64,000 nt of DNA from contig NZ_CP095462.1 in NCBI RefSeq assembly GCF_023022965.1, forward strand, positions 1,984,001 through 2,048,000, written 5' to 3'. Positions 9,025 through 21,261 of the stretch are shown here, in pieces. The stretch comes from Ectobacillus sp. JY-23. GTDB lineage: Bacteria; Bacillota; Bacilli; Bacillales; Bacillaceae_G. Every line of letters begins with the position of its first letter. The first letter of the stretch is position 1. The notes beneath the pieces are model-generated. The model was not told where the DNA came from. It was given only the letters and a program-made list of their open reading frames with translations, and did not search any database. The translations under genes were made by a program, and so were the position numbers.

Positions 9025-9314
9025 ACTTTCTTCAGCACAAAGTAGGCACAGCCGAAGTTACAAAATTCATATAAATATTCGGACAATGTACTGATCCGGG
9101 TGTCATACGTAGAACGCTGGTTTTGGTCTTCAAAAAAACCGCGCAAGCGCAACTGACTATAGCCCCAATCTCCCACAATGTAATCATATTTATTTAAAAT
9201 TTCCGCATACCGCGCCTTAAAGGCTTCTTCATTAAAGCCCTCTCGATAATCTTGAATAAGTTCATATGTCATGTTATTTATTAAAACGGTCTGTTTCACC
9301 TCATGCTTTTCCAT
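9015..9314 (-). CDS. yutD: YutD family protein (DUF1027)
   Basis: The 99-residue protein carries the family core YELIQDYREGFNEEAFKARYAEILNKYDYIVGDWGYSQLRL and the ending YEFCNFGCAYFVLKK (cysteine pair CNFGC). ATG 9314 is preferred over the longer frame because AGAGAGGACC lies upstream and it gives the usual family length. Function is not established. The place in the order yutF-yutE-yutD-yutC-lipA is conserved with B. subtilis. Confidence 0.85.
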   Translation of the reverse strand: MEKHEVKQTVLINNMTYELIQDYREGFNEEAFKARYAEILNKYDYIVGDWGYSQLRLRGFFEDQNQRSTYDTRISTLSEYLYEFCNFGCAYFVLKKVKK

Positions 9315-9433
9315 ATCCAAAAGGTCCTCTCTGCACAGTATTATCCTAATCCTACCACAAACGAAGGCAACCAACAATTTCTAAGTTGAAAAAACATCAG
9401 TTGACAAATGATAAGGATAAGGAGGTGGAATCA

Positions 9434-10051
9434 TTGCGAAAATACTTGTTTCCAGCACTCACTGGTTTATTATTGCTCAGCGCCTGCCAAATGAACAATG
9501 CTGCTGAAATGAAGCCGCAAAATGCAATTCCAGAAGACCAAGGCGGTAGCGTGCTGCTGTCCAATAAAAAGGATATTTATGAGCAGCGCTCCATGAATGG
9601 AAAGCTGGATTACAATACAACAAAGCTTGGCTATTCTCGTCAGCAAAAAAGCAACCTAACAGGTGCTAACGATACAAGCCGCGTCGCTTACGTCAACCGT
9701 GAAAATTTAGCTAATATCATTACAGATATGGAAGTAAAATTGCCAGACGTCACGGATGCCGCTACACTTGTAACAGATGATGAGATATTTGTCTCATACC
9801 GCGCCAATACGACAGATCCAAAGCTAGTTGCAGATCAAGTGAAAAAAACAGCGCTCTCCGTTGTGCCTAGCTACTATCATGTCTACGTTTCCGATGATAC
9901 AAAAATCATGTCTCAAATGGAAGGCTTGAAGTCAGGCCGTTTAACGGATAAAGAGTACGCGGGAACTGTGGATATGTTAATTCGTGAGATGCAAAAGAAT
10001 CCACATATCAACAACCAACAGGACGATATGATGCACACCAAGATGAAATAG
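9434..10051 (+). CDS. yutC: YhcN/YlaJ-type sporulation lipoprotein (YutC)
   Basis: With TTG 9434 as start (AAGGAGGTGG just upstream) the 205-residue product has a lipoprotein signal MRKYLFPALTGLLLLSAC, lipobox LSAC with the lipidated Cys at 18. The longer frame from 9386 would bury this signal and is rejected. The C-terminal two-thirds (NRENLANIITDMEVKLPDVTDAATLVTDDEIFVSY) is the YhcN/YlaJ domain common in proteins made in forespores and anchored to the inner spore membrane. Sporulation control is inferred from the family. Confidence 0.85.
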   Translation: MRKYLFPALTGLLLLSACQMNNAAEMKPQNAIPEDQGGSVLLSNKKDIYEQRSMNGKLDYNTTKLGYSRQQKSNLTGANDTSRVAYVNRENLANIITDMEVKLPDVTDAATLVTDDEIFVSYRANTTDPKLVADQVKKTALSVVPSYYHVYVSDDTKIMSQMEGLKSGRLTDKEYAGTVDMLIREMQKNPHINNQQDDMMHTKMK

Positions 10052-10055
10052 TAAT

Positions 10056-10088
10056 AAAGAGGATGTTCCGTTACGGAACATCCTCTTG
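10056..10088. terminator. Terminator between yutC and lipA
   Basis: AAGAGGATGTTCCGT/ACGGAACATCCTCTT is a 15-bp hairpin with almost no loop, between convergent genes; a T-rich tail is weak on the plus side. Confidence 0.78.
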
Positions 10089-10089
10089 T

Positions 10090-10983
10090 TTAGTTTGCTT
10101 TAACGTTTTCTTGTGCCGATTTTACTTGTTCATCTGCATGGTAGGAAGAACGTACCAATGGACCCGCTTCACAGTGGCTGAAGCCTTTGCTTAATGCAAT
10201 TTCCTTCAATTCTGCAAATTCGGCTGGAGACCAATACTTCACAACCGGTAGATGCTTTTTAGAAGGCTGTAAATATTGTCCAAGTGTTAAGATATCTACA
10301 TGATTTGCGCGAAGGTCATCCATCGCTTCAATAATTTCTTCTTTCGTTTCACCAAGACCAATCATAATGCTTGATTTTGTAGGAATGTCTGGCTGCATTT
10401 CTTTTGCACGGCGCAAGAATTCAAGTGAGCGCTCGTACTTCGCTCTTGCGCGAACACGGTCGGAAAGGCGACGAACCGTCTCGATGTTATGGTTTAAAAT
10501 ATCAGGACGTGCATCCATCAACATTTTTAAATTTTCATATACCCCTCCCATATCCGATGGCAAAACTTCAATGGATGTGAATGGATTTTTACGTCGTACT
10601 GCACGTACTGTTTCAGCGAATACACCTGCACCGCCGTCTTTTAAATCGTCACGTGCCACTGCTGTAATAACAACATGCTTTAGATTCATGTCTACAACAG
10701 AATCTGCAACGCGCTCTGGCTCTTGTAAATCAAGTTCCGTTGGTAAGCCGGTTTTAACCGCACAGAAGCGGCAGGCACGCGTACAAATATCCCCTAAAAT
10801 CATAAATGTCGCAGTACGTCTAACCGCCCAGCATTCGTGAATGTTCGGGCACTTTGCTTCTTCACACACGGTGTGCAGCTTTTTAGAGCGCATCATGCGC
10901 TTTAAGTCATTATAGTTTTCGTTCGTGTTCAACTTAATTTTCAACCACTCTGGTTTGCGTATATGCTCGGTTGTCTTTGTCAT
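10090..10983 (-). CDS. lipA: Lipoyl synthase
   Basis: This 297-residue radical-SAM enzyme inserts two sulfurs into protein-bound octanoyl groups to make lipoate. The auxiliary cluster ligands are C40, C45 and C51 ([12 protein letters not shown]), and the radical-SAM ligands are C67, C71 and C74 (CTRACRFC); the C-terminal RSSYHADEQ follows. ATG 10983 is selected because GGAGTG precedes it and [16 protein letters not shown] is the usual start. It depends on Fe-S supply from Suf/YutI and supplies lipoate for GcvH (24.8 kb) and other E2 proteins. Confidence 0.96.
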   Translation of the reverse strand: MTKTTEHIRKPEWLKIKLNTNENYNDLKRMMRSKKLHTVCEEAKCPNIHECWAVRRTATFMILGDICTRACRFCAVKTGLPTELDLQEPERVADSVVDMNLKHVVITAVARDDLKDGGAGVFAETVRAVRRKNPFTSIEVLPSDMGGVYENLKMLMDARPDILNHNIETVRRLSDRVRARAKYERSLEFLRRAKEMQPDIPTKSSIMIGLGETKEEIIEAMDDLRANHVDILTLGQYLQPSKKHLPVVKYWSPAEFAELKEIALSKGFSHCEAGPLVRSSYHADEQVKSAQENVKAN

Positions 10984-11156
10984 GTTAATCACTCCGCACT
11001 TTAAAATAAGCTCGTTCCACTTTCTCCACTTTATCATATCTCCCGAAATGAAACAAAAGGAAATGCTCAAATGTGGTTTTTTACCATTGATTTACTATTA
11101 TGAAACGGCGCGTAAATCCCACACTATACATAGTAGCATGGAAAGGAGACAATTTC

Positions 11157-12200
11157 GTGTGTAAATATTTCATATCATTTCTAATTGTTAGTTTGCTTCT
11201 TCCGCTCGGAAAAGTATACGGGGAACGCGAGGAACGCATAGCCGAGCTTGATCAAAACTTACAGGCTGTCTCCGGTGCTTCTGAACTTGAAGAAATTTAT
11301 AAAGAACGCATGACACTTTATAAACAAATGGAAGCCCTCTCCCTTATTCCATGGGAGTATTATGCGGCAATTGATCAGTACGAACGCAATGTTCGTAGTG
11401 TACGTCGTGATATTCCGAAAAAGGAAAACGGTGTAATTTCCATTTATTTCACACCGGAATGGTGGGGTGGCTATATCAATCCAAATCTGGAGGATAAAAA
11501 TCCATATACCATAGGCTTGTACGGCGGTATGGGTCGAGATGGTGATGGTGATGGCTATGCAGACCGAAACAACGACAAAGACATTCTATATACAATGTCC
11601 ACTGTTCTCGGGCAGTTCGGCAATGACCGTGAACATATCAAAATTATGCTGTGGGAGCATTACAAGCGTGCCAAAACAGTTGATATGATTATAGGATATG
11701 CAAAGATGTTTAAGCATTATAAACGTCTTGATGTAATCGGGAATGCATTTCCCATGCCCGTTCGTAGTAACCACAGCTATCGTAGTACATTCGGTGATCG
11801 CCGCAGCTTTGGCGGACGACGTATGCATGAAGGGACAGATATCTTTGCGGGCTATGGTGTACCGGTTCGCGCAACCTGCTATGGTATTGTTGAGCTAAAG
11901 GGATGGAACCGACTCGGCGGCTGGCGCATCGGTATTCGCGATTTACAAAATAACTATCACTACTATGCTCATCTTGGGGGCTTCTCAAAGGATGTACAGA
12001 TAGGACAAATTGTAGAACCTGGAAAAGTAATTGGCTTTGTGGGTAGCTCAGGCTACGGACCACCGGGTACTTCCGGCAAATTCCCACCTCATTTGCATTA
12101 CGGTATGTATAAAGATAATGGACGTATCGAGTGGGCATTTGATCCTTATATTCATCTTGCCAATTGGGAACGGCAAGAATGGGCAAAATTAAAACGCTAA
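11157..12200 (+). CDS. lytH: Sporulation L-Ala-D-Glu endopeptidase LytH (YunA), M23 family
   Basis: Started at GTG 11157 (AAAGGAGAC upstream) the 347-residue protein has a signal peptide MCKYFISFLIVSLLLPLGKVYG, then a helical stalk and a C-terminal LytM/M23 zinc peptidase domain. Zinc ligands are in GGRRMHEGTDIFA (HxxxD) and FPPHLHYGMY (HxH). In B. subtilis LytH trims cortex peptidoglycan side chains in the forespore under sigma-G. A CATAGTA at 11129 resembles a sigma-G -10, but I see no convincing -35. A DGDGDGYAD segment resembles a calcium-binding loop and is present in the family. Confidence 0.9.
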   Translation: MCKYFISFLIVSLLLPLGKVYGEREERIAELDQNLQAVSGASELEEIYKERMTLYKQMEALSLIPWEYYAAIDQYERNVRSVRRDIPKKENGVISIYFTPEWWGGYINPNLEDKNPYTIGLYGGMGRDGDGDGYADRNNDKDILYTMSTVLGQFGNDREHIKIMLWEHYKRAKTVDMIIGYAKMFKHYKRLDVIGNAFPMPVRSNHSYRSTFGDRRSFGGRRMHEGTDIFAGYGVPVRATCYGIVELKGWNRLGGWRIGIRDLQNNYHYYAHLGGFSKDVQIGQIVEPGKVIGFVGSSGYGPPGTSGKFPPHLHYGMYKDNGRIEWAFDPYIHLANWERQEWAKLKR

Positions 12201-12227
12201 AGAGACCCACTCTTTAGCGTTCTTTTT
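12193..12227. terminator. Terminator between lytH and yunB
   Basis: AACGCTAAAGA/TCTTTAGCGTT with loop GACCCAC is followed by CTTTTTT on the plus strand; it also covers the yunB stop. Confidence 0.85.
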
Positions 12228-12981
12228 TAGCGGGAGGCAAGGCTGGTACAGCTCCATTTTGACCGCCATTGTAATAATCAGGCACCTCACCTTGAATGGC
12301 ACTTAATGCAATTGGGATGTCTGTTTTCACAACTGTTTCCTTTGTCTCAAATGGGATGATGACCTGCATGGTGACTTCTACCTCTACCACAACCTCAACA
12401 AGTGCATTATTAATACCGTACGTTTTAGCTTCACGCTTAATACTGGTTTTTACATCACCAATTGTGGTAAATGTAACCGGTATTTTTGGGCCTAAGTTTC
12501 CCAAAAGTGCATTTTTCGTCACCTGTCCGAGTGGAACCGCAAATAGAATTCCTTCATCCTCCAAGCTCTTCGCCAAGTTGATTTTTGGCTCCCCACGAAT
12601 GCCTAATTTGTCTATTTCACCGCGTTCTGCCATATGCAGATATCGCTCCACTGCTTTTGTAATTGCATTTTGCGTACGGTTTACTGCATCGGCACTAAAC
12701 TCAATAGTCGATACCTTGCCTTGATTGTCCATTCGTGTCGTAAACATAGGTGCGTTGCCGCTTCCCTCTTCCATCTGCTCATTAATTGCTTTTGTAATAA
12801 TAACATTGGCTAAGCGCTTCGTTTGTGTTTGAGCATATGTCATGAGTGTCGGTTCAATGCTTTTGTTGACGAGCCATATGCCCTGTAGCGCCAACACCAC
12901 GAAAATAACAGCGGAGATGAGCAAAACGTGCCGAAACGGGAGCGGCCCTCGCCGAAAACGTGTTGTCTTAAATTTGCGCAA
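12214..12981 (-). CDS. yunB: Sporulation protein YunB
   Basis: The 255-residue protein has an N-terminal cytoplasmic basic stretch (RKFKTTRFRRG), one membrane segment at about residues 19-38 and an extracytoplasmic domain with the conserved KRLANVIITKAINEQM and IPFETKETVVKTDIPIAL. Family members are sigma-E-dependent proteins needed for efficient spore formation. Start TTG 12981 has AAAGGGGGA upstream. It is the last gene of the yunD-yunC-yunB group, transcribed leftwards. Confidence 0.87.
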   Translation of the reverse strand: MRKFKTTRFRRGPLPFRHVLLISAVIFVVLALQGIWLVNKSIEPTLMTYAQTQTKRLANVIITKAINEQMEEGSGNAPMFTTRMDNQGKVSTIEFSADAVNRTQNAITKAVERYLHMAERGEIDKLGIRGEPKINLAKSLEDEGILFAVPLGQVTKNALLGNLGPKIPVTFTTIGDVKTSIKREAKTYGINNALVEVVVEVEVTMQVIIPFETKETVVKTDIPIALSAIQGEVPDYYNGGQNGAVPALPPAKKER

Positions 12982-13032
12982 AAAAATCCCCCTTTCTTAC
13001 TTTCATATGTATGCAAGAAAGGAGGACAATAT

Positions 13033-13335
13033 CTAAATCATTTTTAGCAGTGCATCTTTGCCGATTATGCCAGCTGTAATACCTAATCGTTCTGCTTCAT
13101 GGGTAACAGACTCAAGCGGTGCATTGAGCAGCTGCTCAATCGTCCGAACGCCAACAGCTCTCCCAGCAATAATCCCGCGGTCCTTTAGTTTTTCATTTAA
13201 CAACCCAATATCAAGCGCACCGCACATAATATAGCCTTTATCACTCATCACCGCAAGCAAATTCGTTTTCGGCAGCTGCACACTTACAGCGATAAACGTA
13301 TGGTTTTCAATCACAATAGGTTCTACATGCATCAT
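13033..13335 (-). CDS. yunC: YunC family protein (DUF1805)
   Basis: The 100-residue DUF1805 protein contains LLAVMSDKGYIMCGALDIGLLNEKLKDRGIIAGRAVGVRTIEQLL, the compact alpha/beta core of the family. Function is unknown. It starts at the first of two adjacent ATG codons, 13335, behind GGGGAGGG. It lies 49 bp after yunD and 51 bp before yunB, presumably one transcript. Confidence 0.88.
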   Translation of the reverse strand: MMHVEPIVIENHTFIAVSVQLPKTNLLAVMSDKGYIMCGALDIGLLNEKLKDRGIIAGRAVGVRTIEQLLNAPLESVTHEAERLGITAGIIGKDALLKMI

Positions 13336-13383
13336 ATTGCTTCCCTCCCCTCTTTTATCTGTATGAAGGTAAGGAAGCGATGG

Positions 13384-14772
13384 TTACGAATTTACAGAGG
13401 AACGTACAAGCGTGTCTTCTAGCACATCGCGCAGAAGCTCTGGCATGTAATATCGTTTTTCCGGCGCTAAGGCCAGTTCTGGATAAATATAACCAAAGGT
13501 AAACATATCTATTGTTCCTACCGCATACATGCGCTGTAGGTCAAGCGGCTCGTTGTTAATAAGAACTTCCTCCAGTAGCCTTTTGTTACCAGGTATATCA
13601 TCTTGAACGATTTGCACCCCATCAAAAATCATTTTGCCCATAATTTTTCCGCGAAAGCCAAGGCCCTTGACCTCCATTTGCTCTGTTTGCGGACGAATCG
13701 CTTTTATAATTACGTCGCGTAGCGTCTTTCCTGTAATAAGCAAACGGCAGGGGTTAATTGGATGCGGACAAATGCGGTGAATATCTCCTTTGGTGACCGT
13801 TCCTGCAGGTAAAGACTCTAGCAGAACACCTGCGTTGACCATTCCGATTTCTGCATCGCACCATTTTTTTAAAGACGATGCAAGCAGGTTTGTAAATTCT
13901 GTTTCAGCAAACCAATCGATTGGTAGTTTATGTGGTAAAACTGTAACTTTTTCTTGCAAAATGAGCCGGCTTTGCTCTTGCAGGGCGTCTAAGCAGGTGT
14001 CTGCATGATAGCCGCCTAGCTGATTCACAGCTAGTGTAGAAGCACGCTTTTGCAGTATTTTCTTGGAATCTGCATCAATCTCAAGCTGCACATGTCCCAC
14101 ATATTGTCCCCATTTTCCTGTACAGCAGAGTAACGTATCATTCACGAGCATGCCCTTTTCAAAAAAGTGATGCGTGTGTGCACCTAATATGATATCAACA
14201 TCATAATGCATGGCAATGTATTCATCCTCATTGCGACCTAAATGCGACAAAAGTACGACTATATCAGCTTTTTCTCGTACTTTTTGCAAGCATTGCTCTA
14301 GCGCGGCAATCGGGTCGGTAATGGACCACCCCAGTTTTGCATAAAAGTCTGGATAAGCTATAGTTACGCCAATGAACGCAATGGTGATACCAGCTGTTTC
14401 CTCTATGTGATACGGGCGCACCCAATGCGGTCTTGTACCATCTTGATGAAATAAATTGGCGACCAGCACTGGAAATTCAGCTTTTGTATACAAACGTTCC
14501 AGCTCTTCTTTTGGCAGTGTAATACCTTCATTGTTGCCAATAGTGACAAAATCATAGCCGGCCTCATTTAGGAGTTCAACGTTCCCTCTACCTGCAGTTG
14601 CCTCTGAAATCGTATGATAGCGATCCACATGGTCGCCAATATCCAATACAAATACAGGGCTACCACTAGCACGATGGCGTTCCTTCTCCTGCTGCATAAA
14701 TCCAGCGATGGGCTTCCAATTTTCAAAATGACTATGTAAGTCGTTTGTGTGATACAAATGAATTGTTACCAA
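13384..14772 (-). CDS. yunD: Bifunctional metallophosphatase/5'-nucleotidase (YunD)
   Basis: The 462-residue two-domain enzyme is of the UDP-sugar hydrolase/5'-nucleotidase family. Metal ligands are in HTNDLHSHFENW, VLDIGDHVDR, IGNNEG and LSHLG, plus GAHTHHF; the C-terminal nucleotide-binding domain contains MVNAGVLLESLPAG. There is no signal peptide, so it is cytosolic. TTG 14772 is preferred since GAGAGGAG lies 9-10 nt upstream and the protein then begins MVTIHLYHTNDLH; the frame could start seven codons earlier at GTG 14793, which overlaps that ribosome site. It heads the yunD-yunC-yunB group. Confidence 0.88.
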   Translation of the reverse strand: MVTIHLYHTNDLHSHFENWKPIAGFMQQEKERHRASGSPVFVLDIGDHVDRYHTISEATAGRGNVELLNEAGYDFVTIGNNEGITLPKEELERLYTKAEFPVLVANLFHQDGTRPHWVRPYHIEETAGITIAFIGVTIAYPDFYAKLGWSITDPIAALEQCLQKVREKADIVVLLSHLGRNEDEYIAMHYDVDIILGAHTHHFFEKGMLVNDTLLCCTGKWGQYVGHVQLEIDADSKKILQKRASTLAVNQLGGYHADTCLDALQEQSRLILQEKVTVLPHKLPIDWFAETEFTNLLASSLKKWCDAEIGMVNAGVLLESLPAGTVTKGDIHRICPHPINPCRLLITGKTLRDVIIKAIRPQTEQMEVKGLGFRGKIMGKMIFDGVQIVQDDIPGNKRLLEEVLINNEPLDLQRMYAVGTIDMFTFGYIYPELALAPEKRYYMPELLRDVLEDTLVRSSVNS

Positions 14773-14895
14773 AGTAATCCGCTCCTCTCGCACAACATCG
14801 GTAGCTTGTACATATATTGCGGCAACAGCTTGTAGGTGTTATTTCTAGCCTATGCGCAATAGGTGCACTTCATTATAGGCATTTTCTTTATTGTA

Positions 14896-14928
14896 CAAAA
14901 AAACGCCCGCTATCGCAGGCGTTTTTTC
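14896..14928 (-). terminator. Terminator of the suf operon
   Basis: Minus strand: AACGCCTGC/GCGGGCGTT-type stem with loop GATA followed by TTTTT, just after the sufB stop. Confidence 0.88.
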
Positions 14929-14929
14929 A

Positions 14930-16327
14930 TTAACCGATAGAACCTTCCATCTCAAACTTGATTAGACGGTTCATTTCAACCGCGTACTCCATCGGCAATT
15001 CACGTGTGAATGGCTCGATAAAGCCCATTACGATCATTTCTGTTGCTTCTTGCTCAGAAATACCGCGGCTCATGAGGTAGAACAATTGCTCTTCAGATAC
15101 TTTAGACACTTTCGCTTCGTGTTCTAAAGAGATGTTGTCATTCATGATTTCATTATATGGAATTGTATCAGATGTAGATTCGTTATCCATCAGCAACGTA
15201 TCACATTCAATGTTAGAGCGAGAGCCCTCTGCTTTACGACCGAATTGAACGATACCGCGGTATGTTACCTTACCGCCTTGTTTTGCGATTGATTTTGATA
15301 CAATTGTGGAAGACGTGTTTGGTGCAAGGTGAATCATTTTCGCACCGGCATCCTGATGCTGACCTTTACCTGCAATTGCAATAGATAATGTCAAGCCGCG
15401 TGCGCCTTCCCCTTTTAGAATAACTGCCGGATATTTCATCGTTAACTTAGAACCGATGTTACCATCAATCCATTCCATTGTCGCATTCGCTTCGCATACT
15501 GTACGTTTCGTAACAAGGTTGTATACGTTATTCGCCCAGTTTTGAATTGTTGTATAACGGCAGTAGCCGCCTTTTTTCACGATGATTTCAACAACCGCAC
15601 TGTGAAGAGAGTTTGTTGTATACACAGGAGCTGTACAGCCCTCTACGTAGTGAACATGTGCATCTTCATCAACGATAATAAGCGTACGCTCGAATTGTCC
15701 CATGTTTTCAGAGTTGATACGGAAGTACGCTTGTAGCGGCGTATCAACCTTAACACCTTTTGGTACGTAGATGAAAGAGCCTCCGGACCAAACAGCGGAA
15801 TTCAGCGCTGCAAATTTGTTGTCTGTTGGCGGTACTACTTTACCAAAATGCTCACGGAAAATATCTTCGTTTTCTTTCAAAGCGCTGTCTGTATCTTTAA
15901 AGACAATGCCTAGCTCTTCTAGGTCTTCCTTCATGTTGTGGTACACAACCTCAGATTCATACTGTGCAGATACACCTGCCAAGTACTTTTGTTCTGCTTC
16001 CGGAATACCAAGCTTATCAAACGTTGCTTTGATTTCATCTGGTACTTCATCCCAAGAACGCTCAGACTTCTCCGAAGGCTTTACGTAATATGTGATTTCA
16101 TCAAAGTTTAAGTCAGACAAGTCTCCGCCCCACTGCGGCATAGGAAGCTTGTAGAAATGATCCAAAGATTTCAAACGGAAATCAAGCATCCATTGCGGCT
16201 CACCCTTCATGCGGGAGATTTCTTCTACGATTTCCTTTGTCAAACCGCGTTTTGCACGGAAAATGGACACGTCCTTGTCCTTAAAGCCGTATTTATAATC
16301 GCCAATATCAGGCATTTGTTTCGCCAT
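14930..16327 (-). CDS. sufB: Fe-S cluster assembly scaffold SufB
   Basis: The 465-residue SufB builds Fe-S clusters in the SufBC2D complex. Family elements include the N-terminal [24 protein letters not shown], the beta-helix core and [25 protein letters not shown], with the conserved Cys and Glu region, plus the C-terminal [12 protein letters not shown] also seen in SufD. It is the last gene of sufCDSUB, 24 bp after sufU. Confidence 0.97.
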   Translation of the reverse strand: MAKQMPDIGDYKYGFKDKDVSIFRAKRGLTKEIVEEISRMKGEPQWMLDFRLKSLDHFYKLPMPQWGGDLSDLNFDEITYYVKPSEKSERSWDEVPDEIKATFDKLGIPEAEQKYLAGVSAQYESEVVYHNMKEDLEELGIVFKDTDSALKENEDIFREHFGKVVPPTDNKFAALNSAVWSGGSFIYVPKGVKVDTPLQAYFRINSENMGQFERTLIIVDEDAHVHYVEGCTAPVYTTNSLHSAVVEIIVKKGGYCRYTTIQNWANNVYNLVTKRTVCEANATMEWIDGNIGSKLTMKYPAVILKGEGARGLTLSIAIAGKGQHQDAGAKMIHLAPNTSSTIVSKSIAKQGGKVTYRGIVQFGRKAEGSRSNIECDTLLMDNESTSDTIPYNEIMNDNISLEHEAKVSKVSEEQLFYLMSRGISEQEATEMIVMGFIEPFTRELPMEYAVEMNRLIKFEMEGSIG

Positions 16328-16351
16328 TTCGTTTTCCCTCCTTCTAAAGCA

Positions 16352-19282
<2,931 letters not shown>

Positions 19283-19297
19283 TTATATCCCCCTCGC

Positions 19298-20080
19298 TTA
19301 CGCTTCTTGCTCTGCTTCGTCTTCGATGCCCAATTCTTTTTTAATCCAATCGTATCCTTCCGCTTCTAGGCGTTGCGCCAACTCAGGACCACCGGATTTC
19401 ACAACACGACCATTCATCATTACGTGTACATAGTCAGGTGTGATATAGTTAAGCAGGCGTTGGTAGTGTGTGATGATTAAGCAGCCGAACTCTTCGCCGC
19501 GCATTTCATTTACACCTTTAGAAACAACTTTCAACGCATCGATATCCAAACCGGAATCAATTTCATCAAGAATAGCAATCTTCGGTTGAATCATCATCAT
19601 TTGTAAAATTTCGTTACGCTTCTTCTCACCGCCGGAGAAGCCTTCGTTCAAATAACGCTGTGCCATTTCCGGATTCATTTCTAGGTATTCCATGTTTTTA
19701 TCAAGCGTGCGGATAAACTTCATTAAAGAAATTTCATCGCCTTCCTCACGGCGTGCATTCATTGCAGAGCGCAGGAAGTCCGCATTTGTTACCCCGCTAA
19801 TTTCGCTTGGATATTGCATTGCTAGGAACAGACCTGCGCGCGCGCGCTCATCTACTTCCATTTCTAATACATCTTCACCATCAAGCGTGATGCTTCCAGA
19901 TGTTACTTCATATTTAGGATGACCCATGATCGCAGAAGATAATGTGGATTTACCTGTTCCGTTCGGTCCCATGATTGCATGGATTTCGCCGCCCTTTACT
20001 TCCAGGTTAACTCCTTTTAAAATCTCTTTGTCGTCGATGGATACATGTAAGTCCTTGATTACTAAAGTAGAACCAGCCAT
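19298..20080 (-). CDS. sufC: Fe-S assembly ATPase SufC
   Basis: The 260-residue ABC-type ATPase of the Suf complex has Walker A GPNGTGKSTL, the Q-loop region, signature SGGEKKRNEI, Walker B IAILDEIDSGLD and the H-loop ITHYQRLL. It is the first gene of sufCDSUB; ATG 20080 follows GGAGGTA. A promoter and Fur-like repeats lie upstream. Confidence 0.97.
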   Translation of the reverse strand: MAGSTLVIKDLHVSIDDKEILKGVNLEVKGGEIHAIMGPNGTGKSTLSSAIMGHPKYEVTSGSITLDGEDVLEMEVDERARAGLFLAMQYPSEISGVTNADFLRSAMNARREEGDEISLMKFIRTLDKNMEYLEMNPEMAQRYLNEGFSGGEKKRNEILQMMMIQPKIAILDEIDSGLDIDALKVVSKGVNEMRGEEFGCLIITHYQRLLNYITPDYVHVMMNGRVVKSGGPELAQRLEAEGYDWIKKELGIEDEAEQEA

Positions 20081-20128
20081 TCTTATACCTCCAGTTTTCT
20101 CTATATAAATTTGAATTTCTCCTGAAAA

Positions 20129-20163
20129 CTTATCATTCTCATTTTATTCTCATTCTTATTTTA
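20129..20163. promoter_or_regulatory. Repeated TGAGAAT motifs upstream of sufC, possible Fur/regulator site
   Basis: The minus strand carries AAGAATGAGAAT then AATGAGAATGATAAG between the -10 and the start codon. The half-site TGAGAAT differs from the Fur half-site TGATAAT at one base, but the second half of a box is poor. Confidence 0.35.
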
Positions 20164-20186
20164 TATCAAATAAAATGATATATCAA
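20158..20186 (-). promoter_or_regulatory. SigA-type promoter of sufCDSUB
   Basis: Minus strand TTGATA (20186-20181), 17-nt spacer, TAAAAT (20163-20158), about 80 nt before sufC. The rest of the 302-bp gap between sufC and metQ (20187-20350) holds no gene that I can see. Confidence 0.65.
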
Positions 20187-20350
20187 ACAGCTTTAAAATG
20201 TAACAATTTTTTCACATCTACTATCTTTTGCATTTGTTGTTATTTATAAGCAGAGAAAACTTCTTCTTTATCAATTCAGTCACTTTCGGCGAGAATTCGG
20301 CTACTCTTGGCAACAATTCGCCACTTTCTACAACAGACGTGCAATAAAGA

Positions 20351-20382
20351 CAAAAAGAGGCGGACAATGCCACCTCTTTTTG
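20351..20382 (-). terminator. Terminator of metNPQ
   Basis: CAAAAAGAGGCGG and CCACCTCTTTTTG form a stem (one mismatch/GU) with a 6-nt loop and a T run on the minus strand. Confidence 0.83.
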
Positions 20383-20383
20383 A

Positions 20384-21187
20384 TTATTCGCTTACAGGTA
20401 CAACCGCACCTTTATATTCTTTCTTAATGTAATCTTGAATCTCTTTAGAATGTAGTACTTCTACCAGCTCTTTGATACCTTTTTTGTCTTTGTCACCTTC
20501 ACGTACTGCGATGATGTTTACATAAGGAGACTCAGAGCCTTCTAACGCGATTGCATCTTTTTGTGGGTTTAAGCCTGCATCAATTGCATAGTTTGTGTTA
20601 ATAAGAACAATGTCGCCTTCTTTGTTTTCATACACTTTTGGAAGTAACCCTGCTTCTACATCTGTTTTAAACTTTAAGTTCTTTTTATTTTCTGCGATGT
20701 CTTTTACAGTTGCTTTTGTTTTATCAACACCGTCTTTGATTTTAATCAACCCTTCTTCTTGCAGTAGAGACAATGCACGACCATGGTCGGCAACAGAGCT
20801 GCTCATAATAACCTCTGCGTTCTCAGGTAGATCCTTTAAGTTTTTATATTTTTTAGAGTAAATACCGATTGGCTCAATGTGAATTTTTCCTGCTACTTCA
20901 AATTTGTAGCCTTTTTCCTTCATTTGTTGCTCTAAGTAAGGAATGTGCTGGAAGTAGTTTGCATCAATCTCTTTATCAGCTAGTGCTTTGTTTGGCAAAA
21001 TGTAGTCTTGGAATTTCTTGATTTCAAGATCAACACCCTTTTCTTCAAGAATCGGCTTTGCTTTCTCCAAAATTTCCGCATGCGGTACGTTAGATGCGCC
21101 GATTACCAGTTTATCTTCTTTTCCTCCGCAAGCAGCAAGTGAAAACGCGAATACAGCAGTAAAAGCTGTGAATAGTACTTTTTTCAT
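20384..21187 (-). CDS. metQ: Methionine ABC transporter substrate-binding lipoprotein MetQ
   Basis: The 267-residue NlpA-family lipoprotein binds methionine outside the membrane. The signal peptide MKKVLFTAFTAVFAFSLAAC has lipobox LAAC with Cys 20; the binding domain starts KLVIGASNVPHAEILEKAKP and shows NYFQHIPYL and NYAIDAGLNP. It is the third gene of the SAM-riboswitch-controlled operon, separated from metP by 74 bp that contain a stem-loop. Confidence 0.95.
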   Translation of the reverse strand: MKKVLFTAFTAVFAFSLAACGGKEDKLVIGASNVPHAEILEKAKPILEEKGVDLEIKKFQDYILPNKALADKEIDANYFQHIPYLEQQMKEKGYKFEVAGKIHIEPIGIYSKKYKNLKDLPENAEVIMSSSVADHGRALSLLQEEGLIKIKDGVDKTKATVKDIAENKKNLKFKTDVEAGLLPKVYENKEGDIVLINTNYAIDAGLNPQKDAIALEGSESPYVNIIAVREGDKDKKGIKELVEVLHSKEIQDYIKKEYKGAVVPVSE

Positions 21188-21236
21188 GTCTCTTTATCTC
21201 CTTTTTAAAAATTTTGAATTTTGTTTTTATAAGAAA

Positions 21237-21257
21237 CTTCGGTGCAGAGCACCAAAG
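21237..21257 (-). promoter_or_regulatory. Stem-loop between metP and metQ
   Basis: CTTCGGTGC and GCACCAAAG pair around the loop AGA. It is probably a transcript-processing or stabilising element rather than a full terminator, because only a weak T-rich tract follows. Confidence 0.5.
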
Positions 21258-21261
21258 TATT

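Noticed and set aside
10367-10840. 157-codon frame opposite lipA
   Set aside because: It is antisense to a highly conserved gene and has no ribosome site or recognisable protein; the same holds for frames opposite sufB, yunB, fadE, fadN and the RND gene.
11100-11160. Sigma-G promoter for lytH
   Set aside because: CATAGTA at 11129 fits a -10 but no acceptable -35 lies at 17-18 nt spacing, so no promoter was annotated.
20270-20340. Degenerate repeats (TTCGGC, AATTCGCC) before the metQ terminator
   Set aside because: Only weak similarity between units; cannot be distinguished from chance by eye.
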